A stretch of 7,493 nucleotides of DNA from Leptolyngbyaceae cyanobacterium SM1_3_5 (GTDB lineage: Bacteria > Cyanobacteriota > Cyanobacteriia > Elainellales > Elainellaceae), in the NCBI GenBank assembly GCA_012031475.1, contig JAAUTJ010000219.1, forward strand, positions 1-7,493. Reading direction: 5' to 3'. Below, piece after piece: positions 1 to 6,423 of this stretch. The translations under genes were made by a program, and so were the position numbers. Numbering within the stretch: position 1 is the first letter of the stretch; each line of letters starts with the position of its first letter. Under the pieces are notes generated by a model. It worked only from the letters and a program-made list of their open reading frames with translations, did no database searches and was not told the DNA's origin.

Positions 1-479
1 CTTTTAAGCCGAGCAAATCTTGAAGCTGCATCGATCGCTCGAAGTGGAAATCAGCTAGAGAAGATTCACGATTATTGTGGACAATGGCGCAGTTGATTAC
101 TCGATATGCGGGCGATCGACCCAGCGTTTCAACCGTGCGATCGGCGGGGCGATCGATTCAACTGGTGCGCGATTTTCTGGATGTTCACTATGCAGAATCA
201 ATCTCGCTAAAGGAACTTTCTCGGATTGCCAACCTCAGCCCGTTTTATTTAATTCGCGCTTTTCGTAAACAGGTTGGTTTGCCACCGCACGGCTATCAAA
301 ATCAAGTTCGTTTGCATCATGCCCGCCGATTGCTTGCTCAGGGTCAATCGGCTGCGATCGCTGCTCAAACCACAGGATTCGCCGATCAAAGTCACCTGCA
401 TCGGATGTTCAAAAAAATGACGGGAGTGACACCAGGGCAATATCGGCAGGGCGATCGCTCTAAACCATCAGGCAATTAA
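1..479 (+). CDS. AraC-family transcriptional regulator, 5' end missing, frameshifted near base 50
   Basis: This is the C-terminal DNA-binding part of an AraC/XylS-type regulator, a cytoplasmic protein that binds promoter DNA through two helix-turn-helix motifs. The uninterrupted reading frame runs from about base 54 to the TAA at 477-479. Counting from the TTG at 75, the first HTH lies around residues 44-65 (SLKELSRIANLSPFYLIRAF) and the second around 92-113. The family signature GFADQSHLHRMFKK and the closing GVTPGQYR are both present. The TTG at 75 is unlikely to be the true start, because the homologous text continues upstream: SRLLW directly before it, and LKLHRSLEVEIS in another frame at bases 23-55. 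The two pieces join if one base is extra near 45-57. A stop in that upstream frame at 5-7 suggests another indel or the domain boundary. The N-terminal ligand-sensing domain lies outside the window, so the effector is unknown. The HTH assignment is firm and the repaired N-terminus is inference. Confidence 0.85.
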
Positions 480-603
480 ATTAGTTGTTCGCATTTCGTT
501 TTGAGCGGTGAAATTGCTTTCGCTGCATTTGCCTTAACTTTATTTTGATGGAACGTTTGAATTCGATCGCTAAACTCAGAATATCTGCTCTTTCCAAACT
601 GCT

Positions 604-1595
604 GTGCCACCGATCATTACCTACAGTCCGGCCTACACGATCGTGCCGACTTATGAATGCTTTAATCGCTGTGCTTACTGTAACTTTCGCGTTGATCCCG
701 GTGGCGATCGCTGGCTGACGCTGGACGAGGCGGAACAAATTTTGCGCCCGCTGCGATCGCAAGGCGTAATTGAAATTTTGGTGCTGTCGGGCGAAGTGCA
801 TCCGCAGAGCGATCGCCGCAAAGCGTGGTTCGATCGCATCTATGATCTGTGTGAACTGGCGCTCTCGCTGGGATTTTTGCCGCACACAAACGCTGGCCCT
901 TTGAGCTTTGCAGAAATGGCGCGGCTAAAAACCGTGAATGTCTCAATGGGGCTGATGCTAGAGCAGCTTGCACCCTTAGGCGTGCATCGACACGCGCCCA
1001 GCAAAACGGCAAATTTGCGGATTCAGCAGCTTGAATGGGCGGGAGAATTGCGAATTCCGTTTACGACCGGATTGCTGCTGGGAATTGGCGAATGTGAAGC
1101 GGACTGGCAGGAAACGCTGGCGGCGATCGCCCAAACTCACGATCGCTGGGGACATATTCAAGAAGTAATTTTGCAGCCGCATAGTCCGGGAAAACAGCCT
1201 AGTCCGGGCACTCTGCAAAGCTGGACGGGAGAAGCGTTTAACTCCGATCGATTAGTCGAAGTCGTGGCGATCGCTCGTCGTCTGCTGCCGTCCGAGATTG
1301 CCCTGCAAATTCCGCCGAATCTCGTCTCTGAGGAAACGCTGCTGGCCTGTCTGCGTGAAGGCGCGACGGATATGGCGGCATCAGTCCGAAAGATGAAGTG
1401 AATCCGGATTATCCGCATCCGCACGATCGCCAGCTTGCCGATTTGCTCGATCGATCAGGCTATCAGCTTCGTCCACGCTTGCCCGTTTATCCGCAGTATG
1501 ACGGCTGGCTATCTGGATGGTTGCAGGAGGCGATCGCCGTTTGGCGGGAAAAAATCACAGTCGATCGCAGTTTGCCCTCTGGTTTGTACGGTTGA
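604..1595 (+). CDS. cofG: 7,8-didemethyl-8-hydroxy-5-deazariboflavin synthase subunit CofG (one-base frameshift at ~1374)
   Basis: Radical SAM enzyme that, with CofH, converts the CofH product into 7,8-didemethyl-8-hydroxy-5-deazariboflavin (FO/8-HDF). In cyanobacteria this serves as the light-harvesting cofactor of DNA photolyase. The [4Fe-4S]-binding CX3CX2C motif is visible at C19, C23 and C26 (ECFNRCAYCNF). Family landmarks follow in order: LSGEVHPQS, LGFLPHTNAGPLS, NVSMGLMLEQL, HRHAPSK, PFTTGLLLGIGE, EVILQPHSPG and IPPNLVS. The first frame stops after base 1401, but the conserved C-terminus continues in the next frame as GISPKDEVNPDYPHP...RLPVYPQYDGWL to the TGA at 1593-1595. Restoring one G at 1374-1375 (ATG-GGC-GGC) rejoins the frames into a 330-residue protein of about normal family length. 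The start is the GTG at 604: the frame is closed by a stop at 571-573 and no other start lies before ITYSPAYT. There is no clear Shine-Dalgarno. No cofH is in the window; in cyanobacteria the two genes may lie apart. Confidence 0.93.
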
Positions 1596-1703
1596 CAAAT
1601 TTGCGCGATCAGACTGGCACTTCCGATAGAGGTATTCAAAATCGAAGATCAATACGTTGGAAGGTAAGCAATATTTCTTTTTTGACATCCAGGTTTAACA
1701 GCA

Positions 1704-2527
1704 ATGGCTAAGTTTAATCGCACCACAAAATTTGCAGGCATCATGGGCGCAGCGGCGATCGTTTCGCTGGTTGCCTGCCCAGCTTGGCGCAGGTGAATCC
1801 GAATCCCGGTATTTTCAACGAGCCGAACTACGACGGCAACCCGGACACCCGCACTGCGCCAGTGGTCACGCCCGCGCCCGCCGTCAACCCGAACCCCAGC
1901 ATTTTCAGCGAATTTGGCCTTGAGCGTCCTTCTGCGGCTCCGCAAGCAGCACCGAGCATCAGCCAGTCGAACACGCCTGCGCTAAATCCGAACCCCAGTA
2001 TTTTTAGCGAAATGGGAATCGATCGCGCTGCTCCAGCTACGGCGATTTCGAGCGCGCCCATGCAGATGAGTTCGCTCGATCAGCAGTTTATGGTCATGGC
2101 CGCGCACAGTGACCAGTTTGAGATTCGATCGTCGCAACTGGCGCTGGAAAAGTCGAGCAATCCGCAAGTTCGCCAGTACGCCGAGATGATGATTCAAGAG
2201 CATACGCAATCGACGCAGCTTTTGACCCAGCTTGCGGCTGAGCGCGGCGTGACGCTGCCGACTGCACCGAATCCGTTTCAGCAGGCGGTGATCGAGCGGC
2301 TGGCTCCGCTGTCGGGTGCCGAGTTCGATCGCGCCTACATGGAAGCGCAAGCCAACAGCCACATTCAAGCCGTTGGCATCTTCCGCACTCAAGTCGGTCA
2401 AGGCCAAGATGCTGAAGTTCGTCAGTTCGCTGCTGGCATCCTGCCGATCGTTGAAAATCATTACGAAATGGCGAGCATGATGAGCGGAGAGTTTCGCGCC
2501 TTTGATATCCGTCGTCCGGTTCAGTAG
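1704..2527 (+). CDS. Secreted DUF4142 (ferritin-like helical) protein with three NPNP[S/G]IF repeats; frameshift at ~1775
   Basis: Exported protein of unknown function with a DUF4142 domain, a four-helix ferritin-like fold common in periplasmic proteins. The ATG at 1704 has a weak AGG ten bases upstream. It begins a signal peptide: a basic n-region (MAKFNRTTK) and a hydrophobic core (GIMGAAAIVSLVA). As written this frame stops at 1794-1796. Restoring one C at 1774-1775 gives LPSLA-Q, an AxA-like signal peptidase I site (cleavage after residue 29), and continues into the long frame ending at the TAG 2525-2527, for 274 residues in total. The mature N-terminus has three copies of [V/L]NPNP[S/G]IF[S/N]E at residues 31-40, 61-70 and 94-103, in Pro/Ala-rich linker. 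The DUF4142 domain runs from about residue 126 (DQQFMVMAAHSDQFEI) to 265, with the typical VRQYAEMMIQEHT and VRQFAAGILPIVENHYEMA helices. It appears monocistronic, with a terminator just downstream. Domain assignment is from memory of the family. Confidence 0.85.
1793..2011 (+). repeat. Three in-frame copies encoding [V/L]NPNP[S/G]IF[S/N]E
   Basis: The copies lie at 1793-1822, 1883-1912 and 1982-2011, spaced 90 and 99 bases apart, both multiples of three. They encode VNPNPGIFNE, VNPNPSIFSE and LNPNPSIFSE. Copies 2 and 3 stay similar further on (FGLERPSAAP versus MGIDRAAPAT), so the repeating unit is about 30-33 residues. Codons differ between copies (for example AAT/AAC for Asn), so the protein sequence, rather than a recent DNA duplication, seems to be preserved. 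Confidence 0.85.
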
Positions 2528-2544
2528 AATTTCTTAAAGTCTTG

Positions 2545-2577
2545 AAGCGGCGATCGTAAGGTGCGATCGCCGCTTTT
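2545..2577 (+). terminator. Intrinsic terminator after the DUF4142 gene
   Basis: A perfect 12-bp stem, AAGCGGCGATCG at 2545-2556 pairing with CGATCGCCGCTT at 2564-2575, closes a 7-base loop. The last two stem bases begin a run of four T. It begins 18 bases after the DUF4142 stop codon. The 3' arm contains a GCGATCGC (HIP1) site. The T-run is short, as is often seen in cyanobacteria, so efficiency is uncertain. Confidence 0.7.
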
Positions 2578-2635
2578 GCATCAAAAGTAGTACGATTGCT
2601 CTGAAGGCAGACTTTTTTGCAACTGCCTTGGACAC

Positions 2636-3133
2636 ATGAACTTTTCGCAAGAATTGAGCGATCGAATTATTCTCGGCATCGATCCGGCAATCGCCAGCAT
2701 TGGATTTGGCGTAATTCGCGGCAGTGAAGCGATCGAGTATGGCGTCATCAAAACATCTTCCAAAGATGCCATGTACGATCGCCTCCGCCAAATTCACACG
2801 GACGTTTTGGAACTGTGTAATTTAGTGAAGCCAGAGATTGCGGCGATGGAAATGCCCTTTTTTGGCCGTGAAAATACGAATGCCGGAAGAGTGTTACGTG
2901 CCTTGGGCGTAATCGAACTTGCCTTGGGTGAATACGGACTAACGGATATTATCTTCTTGCACCAGTCACAGGTGAAGTCTGCGGTTGCTCAATATGGCGC
3001 AGGCAAATCGGAGATTAAGCAGGCCGTGATGCAGATTTTCGATTTGCCCAAGCCGCCGACACCGGATGATAGTGCGGACGGATTGGCGATCGCCTACGCT
3101 GCCCAGTGCGGAGCCAGAGCCAGCGTTGCCTAA
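2636..3133 (+). CDS. ruvC: RuvC-like crossover junction endodeoxyribonuclease (divergent form)
   Basis: Holliday-junction resolvase of the RuvC family, RNase H-like fold, acting on recombination intermediates in the cytoplasm as a dimer. The 165-residue length is normal. The four acidic catalytic positions can be placed: D16 (ILGIDP), E72 (AMEMPFF), and D145 and D148 (PDDSADGLAIA). F75 aligns with the junction-stacking Phe of E. coli RuvC. The basic stretch QSQVKSAVAQYGAGKSEIKQAV (110-131) matches the KQ-x-GxGxAxK region of the family. It differs from the form I recall in most cyanobacteria: GIDPA replaces GLDPG, and the helix after the catalytic Glu reads GRENTNAGRVLRALGVIELAL. It could therefore be a second paralogue rather than the principal ruvC. 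The ATG at 2636 is the first start in frame at the expected distance from the first catalytic Asp; no strong Shine-Dalgarno is seen. The gene is intact and converges on trpA. Confidence 0.85.
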   Translation: MNFSQELSDRIILGIDPAIASIGFGVIRGSEAIEYGVIKTSSKDAMYDRLRQIHTDVLELCNLVKPEIAAMEMPFFGRENTNAGRVLRALGVIELALGEYGLTDIIFLHQSQVKSAVAQYGAGKSEIKQAVMQIFDLPKPPTPDDSADGLAIAYAAQCGARASVA

Positions 3134-3165
3134 AGTTACCCCTACCAAACATTATGTAGGCAACG
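3124..3165. repeat. Inverted repeat overlapping the ruvC stop codon
   Basis: CGTTGCCTA at 3124-3132 is perfectly complementary to TAGGCAACG at 3157-3165, with a 24-base spacer. A shorter alternative hairpin, CCTAC/GTAGG (3141-3145 with 3156-3160), shares the right arm. It lies between convergent ruvC and trpA, so a role in 3'-end formation is possible, but no T-run follows on either strand. Confidence 0.4.
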
Positions 3166-3172
3166 GGATTCG

Positions 3173-3195
3173 CGATCGCATTGATTTTGCGATCG
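3173..3195. terminator. Possible bidirectional hairpin between ruvC and trpA
   Basis: CGATCGCA (3173-3180) pairs with TGCGATCG (3188-3195) around a 7-base loop. The stem is built from a HIP1 site and a near-HIP1 site. Its position between two converging genes suits a shared terminator. The stem is only 8 bp and lacks a proper T-run, so this is a weak call. Confidence 0.3.
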
Positions 3196-3217
3196 ATTGA
3201 AACACTTCATCTGTTAC

Positions 3218-4012
3218 TTAGCTGAGCGCCATTTTGAGGCTGCGGCAGAAAGACTCGATCGCGGCTAATCCCTGCTCTGGCGAACCTTCGGCCAGTCGTT
3301 TGACAAACGCACTGCCGACGATCACCGCATCTGCGCCCCACTCCATCACCTGTTGCGCCTGCGATGGTTCCGAGATGCCAAAGCCCACGCCGATCGCTTT
3401 GTCCGTAACGCTCTGCAACTCGCTGACCAATTCCTGGACGCGGGATTGAATTTGCGTCCGCATTCCCGTCACGCCCGTGACGCTGACCAGATAGACAAAG
3501 CCCTGCGACTGGCGGGCGATCGCTTCAATTCGCGCTTTGGAACTGGTGGGCGCAACCAGCAATATGACTTCAACGCCGACCGCCGTTGCAGGCTTGAGCA
3601 GCGCATCGACTTCTTCCAGCGGCAAATCGGGCACGACCAAACCGCTGACGCCCGCCGCCTTGATGTCTTTCAAAAACGACTCAATGCCGCGATTAAGAAT
3701 TGGATTGTAGTAGGTGAACAGGACGATCGGGGCGTTCAGCTTCGGCGTAATTTCGCGCAGCATCGCAAGGACGCGATCGATCGTCGTGCCTTTTTCCAGG
3801 GCGCGAGTCGCCGCCGCCTGAATGACTGGTCCATCGGCCAGCGGATCGGAATAGGGCACACCCAACTCAATCACGTCTGCACCGTTGGCATCAAGCAGTT
3901 GCAGCGCCTTGGCCGTTGTTTCAAGGTCGGGGTCGCCCGCTGTAATGAACGGAATCAAAGCGCACTGGGCGCGATCGCGCAGAGCGTTCATGCGATCGGA
4001 AACAGAAATCAT
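3218..4012 (-). CDS. trpA: Tryptophan synthase alpha chain
   Basis: Cleaves indole-3-glycerol phosphate to indole and glyceraldehyde-3-phosphate; indole is then channelled to the beta subunit TrpB in the alpha2beta2 complex. The TIM-barrel landmarks are all present: ALIPFITAGDPD, ELGVPYSDPLADGP, FTYYNPILNRG, GLVVPDLPLEE, LVAPTS, YLVSVTGVTG, VGFGIS and GADAVIVGSAFV. With the ATG at 4012 the protein has 264 residues, and the catalytic acids fall at E49 and D60, the same numbers as in Salmonella TrpA. A GTG at 4039 in the same frame would add nine residues, but family members normally begin near the ISVSDR text, and a likely -10 box lies only about ten bases upstream of that GTG. The gene is intact and stands alone, as trp genes usually do in cyanobacteria. 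It diverges from the EEP gene. Confidence 0.96.
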   Translation of the reverse strand: MISVSDRMNALRDRAQCALIPFITAGDPDLETTAKALQLLDANGADVIELGVPYSDPLADGPVIQAAATRALEKGTTIDRVLAMLREITPKLNAPIVLFTYYNPILNRGIESFLKDIKAAGVSGLVVPDLPLEEVDALLKPATAVGVEVILLVAPTSSKARIEAIARQSQGFVYLVSVTGVTGMRTQIQSRVQELVSELQSVTDKAIGVGFGISEPSQAQQVMEWGADAVIVGSAFVKRLAEGSPEQGLAAIESFCRSLKMALS

Positions 4013-4048
4013 TCGCGGAAAGTCGTTTTTGGGCGGCACTGTAGGCAG

Positions 4049-4054
4049 ATTTTA
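4049..4054 (-). promoter_or_regulatory. Candidate -10 element for trpA
   Basis: Read on the minus strand this is TAAAAT, five of six matches to TATAAT, preceded by CGG. Transcription would begin near 4042, giving a leader of about 30 bases to the ATG at 4012 and almost none to the GTG at 4039. No recognisable -35 hexamer lies 16-18 bases upstream. The rest of the divergent region 4055-4195 holds a HIP1 site and AT-rich stretches, but no promoter I can support for the EEP gene. Confidence 0.3.
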
Positions 4055-4195
4055 CCGTATTTGGTGGTTCGTCGCGGATGTGCAGCGATCGCGGCAATCT
4101 CGCCTGCCCCAATCAATTCTTAAATTTCGACGTTAATTTCGAGGTTTGCAGCAAATTTTCTCGGTACGATCGATCGCTTCTTCCTCCAAATTCTC

Positions 4196-5179
4196 ATGCC
4201 ATCTCATCGGTTTCGCCTTGCAACGTTCAACCTGCGTAATCTCGCACTGCCCAATACGCCTTTTTATCACGAAGTTTATAGCCCTGAAACCTATCGTCGC
4301 AAAACGACCTGGACGGCAAACCAGCTTCAGCGAATGCGAGCCGATATTGTTGGCTTTCAAGAAGTTTTTCACACTGAAGCATTGCAGGAAGCCTTAACCG
4401 AAAGTCGGCTTTATGATTCAGCAAAAATCGTTGTTTCTAAACACAGCGACGACAGTCCTGCTGTAGCTTTAGTCTCCAATTTTCCAGTTTTAAGCTATCA
4501 GGTGATTGAGCAGTTTCCCGCTGCTGCTAAACTCGATATTCAAGGCGAACTGCTGTCGTTCGATCGCTTCTCGCGTCCCGTCTTATCCGTCAAAATCGAC
4601 ATTCATGGCGTGGAGTGCATCGTCTTTGTACTTCATCTCAAGTCCAAGCGGCCAATTTTGCCGGAAGAGGTCGATCGCCACGATCCGATCGAACAGGCAA
4701 AAGGACAGGCGCGATCGCTGATTCTGCGGCGGCAGAGGCGACGGCTTTGCGAATGCTGCTAATGCAAACCTTGCAAAATCAAGACTATCCTGTGATTGTG
4801 ATGGGCGATCTAAATGACACAGCGCTAGCCGTCACGACGCAGATGATCGCAGGTGAGCCGCCGGCATCGAGAACTGCCGATCGATCGCAAGCGCCAAATT
4901 TGGGATGTGCTGCTCTACAACGTCAAGGACATTCAGGCGCAACGCAGTCAGGGCGATTTTTTCTATACGCACATTTACAACGGCCACTATCAAACGCTTG
5001 ATCACATTTTGGTGAGCCAGGAGTTTGTATCTGGAAATCCGCGCCGCCTTGGACGAGTTGGCAATATTTCAGTGCTGAACGATCACCTATTTGATCAAGC
5101 CTTGACCAATGAAGAAATTCCCGCTTGGCAATCCGATCATGGGCAGCTTGTGGCTGTGCTGGAATTCGATCGCGACTAA
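4196..5179 (+). CDS. Endonuclease/exonuclease/phosphatase (EEP) family protein, two frameshifts
   Basis: Metal-dependent phosphodiesterase/nuclease of the EEP superfamily (the DNase I / exonuclease III fold). The substrate cannot be read from the sequence. The family motifs appear in order across three frames. Frame one carries ATFNLRNL (N12), VGFQEVF (E56) and LHLKSKRP (H147). Frame two, about 4730-4862, carries VIVMGDLNDT. Frame three, about 4863-5179, carries LDHILVS and the final SDHGQLVA catalytic Asp-His at 5135-5140. Adding one G at 4728-4729 (giving ILRAAEATALRM) and removing one G at 4863-4864 (giving GEPPHRELPIDRKRQIW) yields a continuous 327-residue product, so every active-site motif is kept. 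There is no signal peptide. The ATG at 4196 precedes the conserved FRLATFNLRN, but the bases before it are pyrimidine-rich with no Shine-Dalgarno. The stop overlaps the stop of the converging aminotransferase gene. Confidence 0.85.
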
Positions 5180-6342
5180 TCTAAACTCAAAATTTCTTGT
5201 AGCATAGTCGCCAAATATTCATAGTTGGAAAGCTGATTATAAAGCTGGGCTGAAATTCGTAAAATTCGCTGTGGCGATCGCGGCCAAGCCTGAAGCTGAA
5301 CCTGAATGGCGCGATCGACCAGTTGACGATACAGCGATTCACAGTCACCATTAGGCAAAGAAAGGACAGCCATTGAACCCAGCATTTCTGCTGGACAGGG
5401 CGGCGAAATTTGAAGTGCATCACACAGCAAATCACGAGCGGCGATCGCCAAATTGCGATTGTGCTGCATCAGTTCCGGCCAGCCTCCGGGCAGCAGCGAA
5501 CCGAGATATTCGATCGCTTTTGGAATACAAAAAACTGCACTTGGATCAGCCGTTCCCGTCCAGTCAAATTCAAGCTGAAAGCGAGATTTATCCTGCCTCA
5601 AAGAGTTAGCACCATGACTGATTGCCAGTGGACGAATCTGTGACTGTCGGGCGCGATCGGCCACCAAAAAAGCTGCACTCTTCGGCGCACAAAGCCATTT
5701 ATGCACATTACCCGTGTAATAGGTCGCACCGAGTTTTTTTAAGTTCAGCGGCAGCATTCCCGGTGTGTGCGCTCCGTCTACTAAAGTTTCAATTCCGGCT
5801 GCATTCAGCTTAGAAATGATTGGTTCGATCGGCAGCACTAAACCTGTTTGACTCGTGACATGATCGATCAAAAGTAAGCGCGTTTTATCTGTCACTTTCG
5901 ACGAAACCGATTCAATGACCTGACTAGCAGATTCGATCGGAAACGGAAGCTCAGCAACGGTCACGATCGCCCCAGATTGCGCCGCCACAAAATCTAAAGC
6001 ATTGCGCGAAGCGTTATATTCATGACTGGTGGTTAGTACCTCATCGCCCGGACGCAAATTGAGCGATCGCAACACGGCATTCACGCCCGCTGTGGCATTT
6101 GGAACAAACACCAAGTCCGCCGCATCTGCCCCAACAAAAGCGGCCATTGTCTGGCGCGATCGATCAAGCAGCTTCTCATAATCCGAAACAAAAAACCGCA
6201 TCGGATCGCGCTCCAACCGATCGCGCCACATCTGCTGCTCTTGCTGCACGGCGATCGGACAAGCGCCAAACGAACCATGATTGAGAAACGTGATCGCCGG
6301 ATCGATTGACCAGAGCGATCGCCAGTCAGAATGCGACATCAT
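5176..6342 (-). CDS. PLP-dependent aminotransferase class V-fold enzyme (isopenicillin-N epimerase-like)
   Basis: Pyridoxal-phosphate enzyme of fold type I, class V, 388 residues and intact. Visible features: ITFLNHGSFGACP at residues 17-29, the phosphate-binding NATAGVNAVL (82-91), TSHEYNA (105-111), IDHVTSQTG (159-167), the cofactor-binding Asp in LVDGAH (D189), and the Schiff-base lysine K215 in TGNVHKWLCAPK. This motif set matches the group often labelled isopenicillin-N epimerase-like, which also includes cysteine desulfurase- and EgtE-like enzymes. The label is by similarity only and does not imply beta-lactam synthesis. The substrate is unknown. Two adjacent ATGs (6342 and 6339) could start it, with no clear Shine-Dalgarno. 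The gene lies 81 bases downstream of sds on the same strand, so co-transcription is possible, and its TAG overlaps the TAA of the EEP gene. Confidence 0.88.
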   Translation of the reverse strand: MMSHSDWRSLWSIDPAITFLNHGSFGACPIAVQQEQQMWRDRLERDPMRFFVSDYEKLLDRSRQTMAAFVGADAADLVFVPNATAGVNAVLRSLNLRPGDEVLTTSHEYNASRNALDFVAAQSGAIVTVAELPFPIESASQVIESVSSKVTDKTRLLLIDHVTSQTGLVLPIEPIISKLNAAGIETLVDGAHTPGMLPLNLKKLGATYYTGNVHKWLCAPKSAAFLVADRARQSQIRPLAISHGANSLRQDKSRFQLEFDWTGTADPSAVFCIPKAIEYLGSLLPGGWPELMQHNRNLAIAARDLLCDALQISPPCPAEMLGSMAVLSLPNGDCESLYRQLVDRAIQVQLQAWPRSPQRILRISAQLYNQLSNYEYLATMLQEILSLD

Positions 6343-6423
6343 TTCAGCAAAAAGCCAGCAGAAATCGTCAGTTCAAAACTACCAGCAATTCCGCGATCGT
6401 GCCGCAATTTCTAAGAGAGTTGG

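Noticed and set aside
501..525. A terminator hairpin after the AraC gene (AGCGGTGAAA...TTTCGCT).
   Set aside because: The stem needs a three-base bulge and has no T-run after it.
557..585. A promoter for cofG (TTGAAT, 17 bases, AATATC).
   Set aside because: The -10 matches only three of six positions. Such pairs are frequent by chance, so it is not listed as a feature.
1592..1597. TTGACA as a -35 box for the DUF4142 gene.
   Set aside because: No -10-like hexamer lies 16-19 bases downstream. A second TTGACA at 1682-1687 is too close to the start codon.
3353..4123. A 256-codon open frame antisense to trpA.
   Set aside because: It is a shadow of the well-conserved trpA reading frame, with biased low-complexity composition and no family motifs.
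5176..6342. Evidence for a beta-lactam or other natural-product cluster.
   Set aside because: The isopenicillin-N epimerase-like label is a generic similarity within class V aminotransferases; no synthetase or other pathway gene is nearby.
6343..6423. A terminator or promoter between sds and the aminotransferase gene.
   Set aside because: No stem followed by T-run and no credible promoter hexamers were found in these 81 bases.
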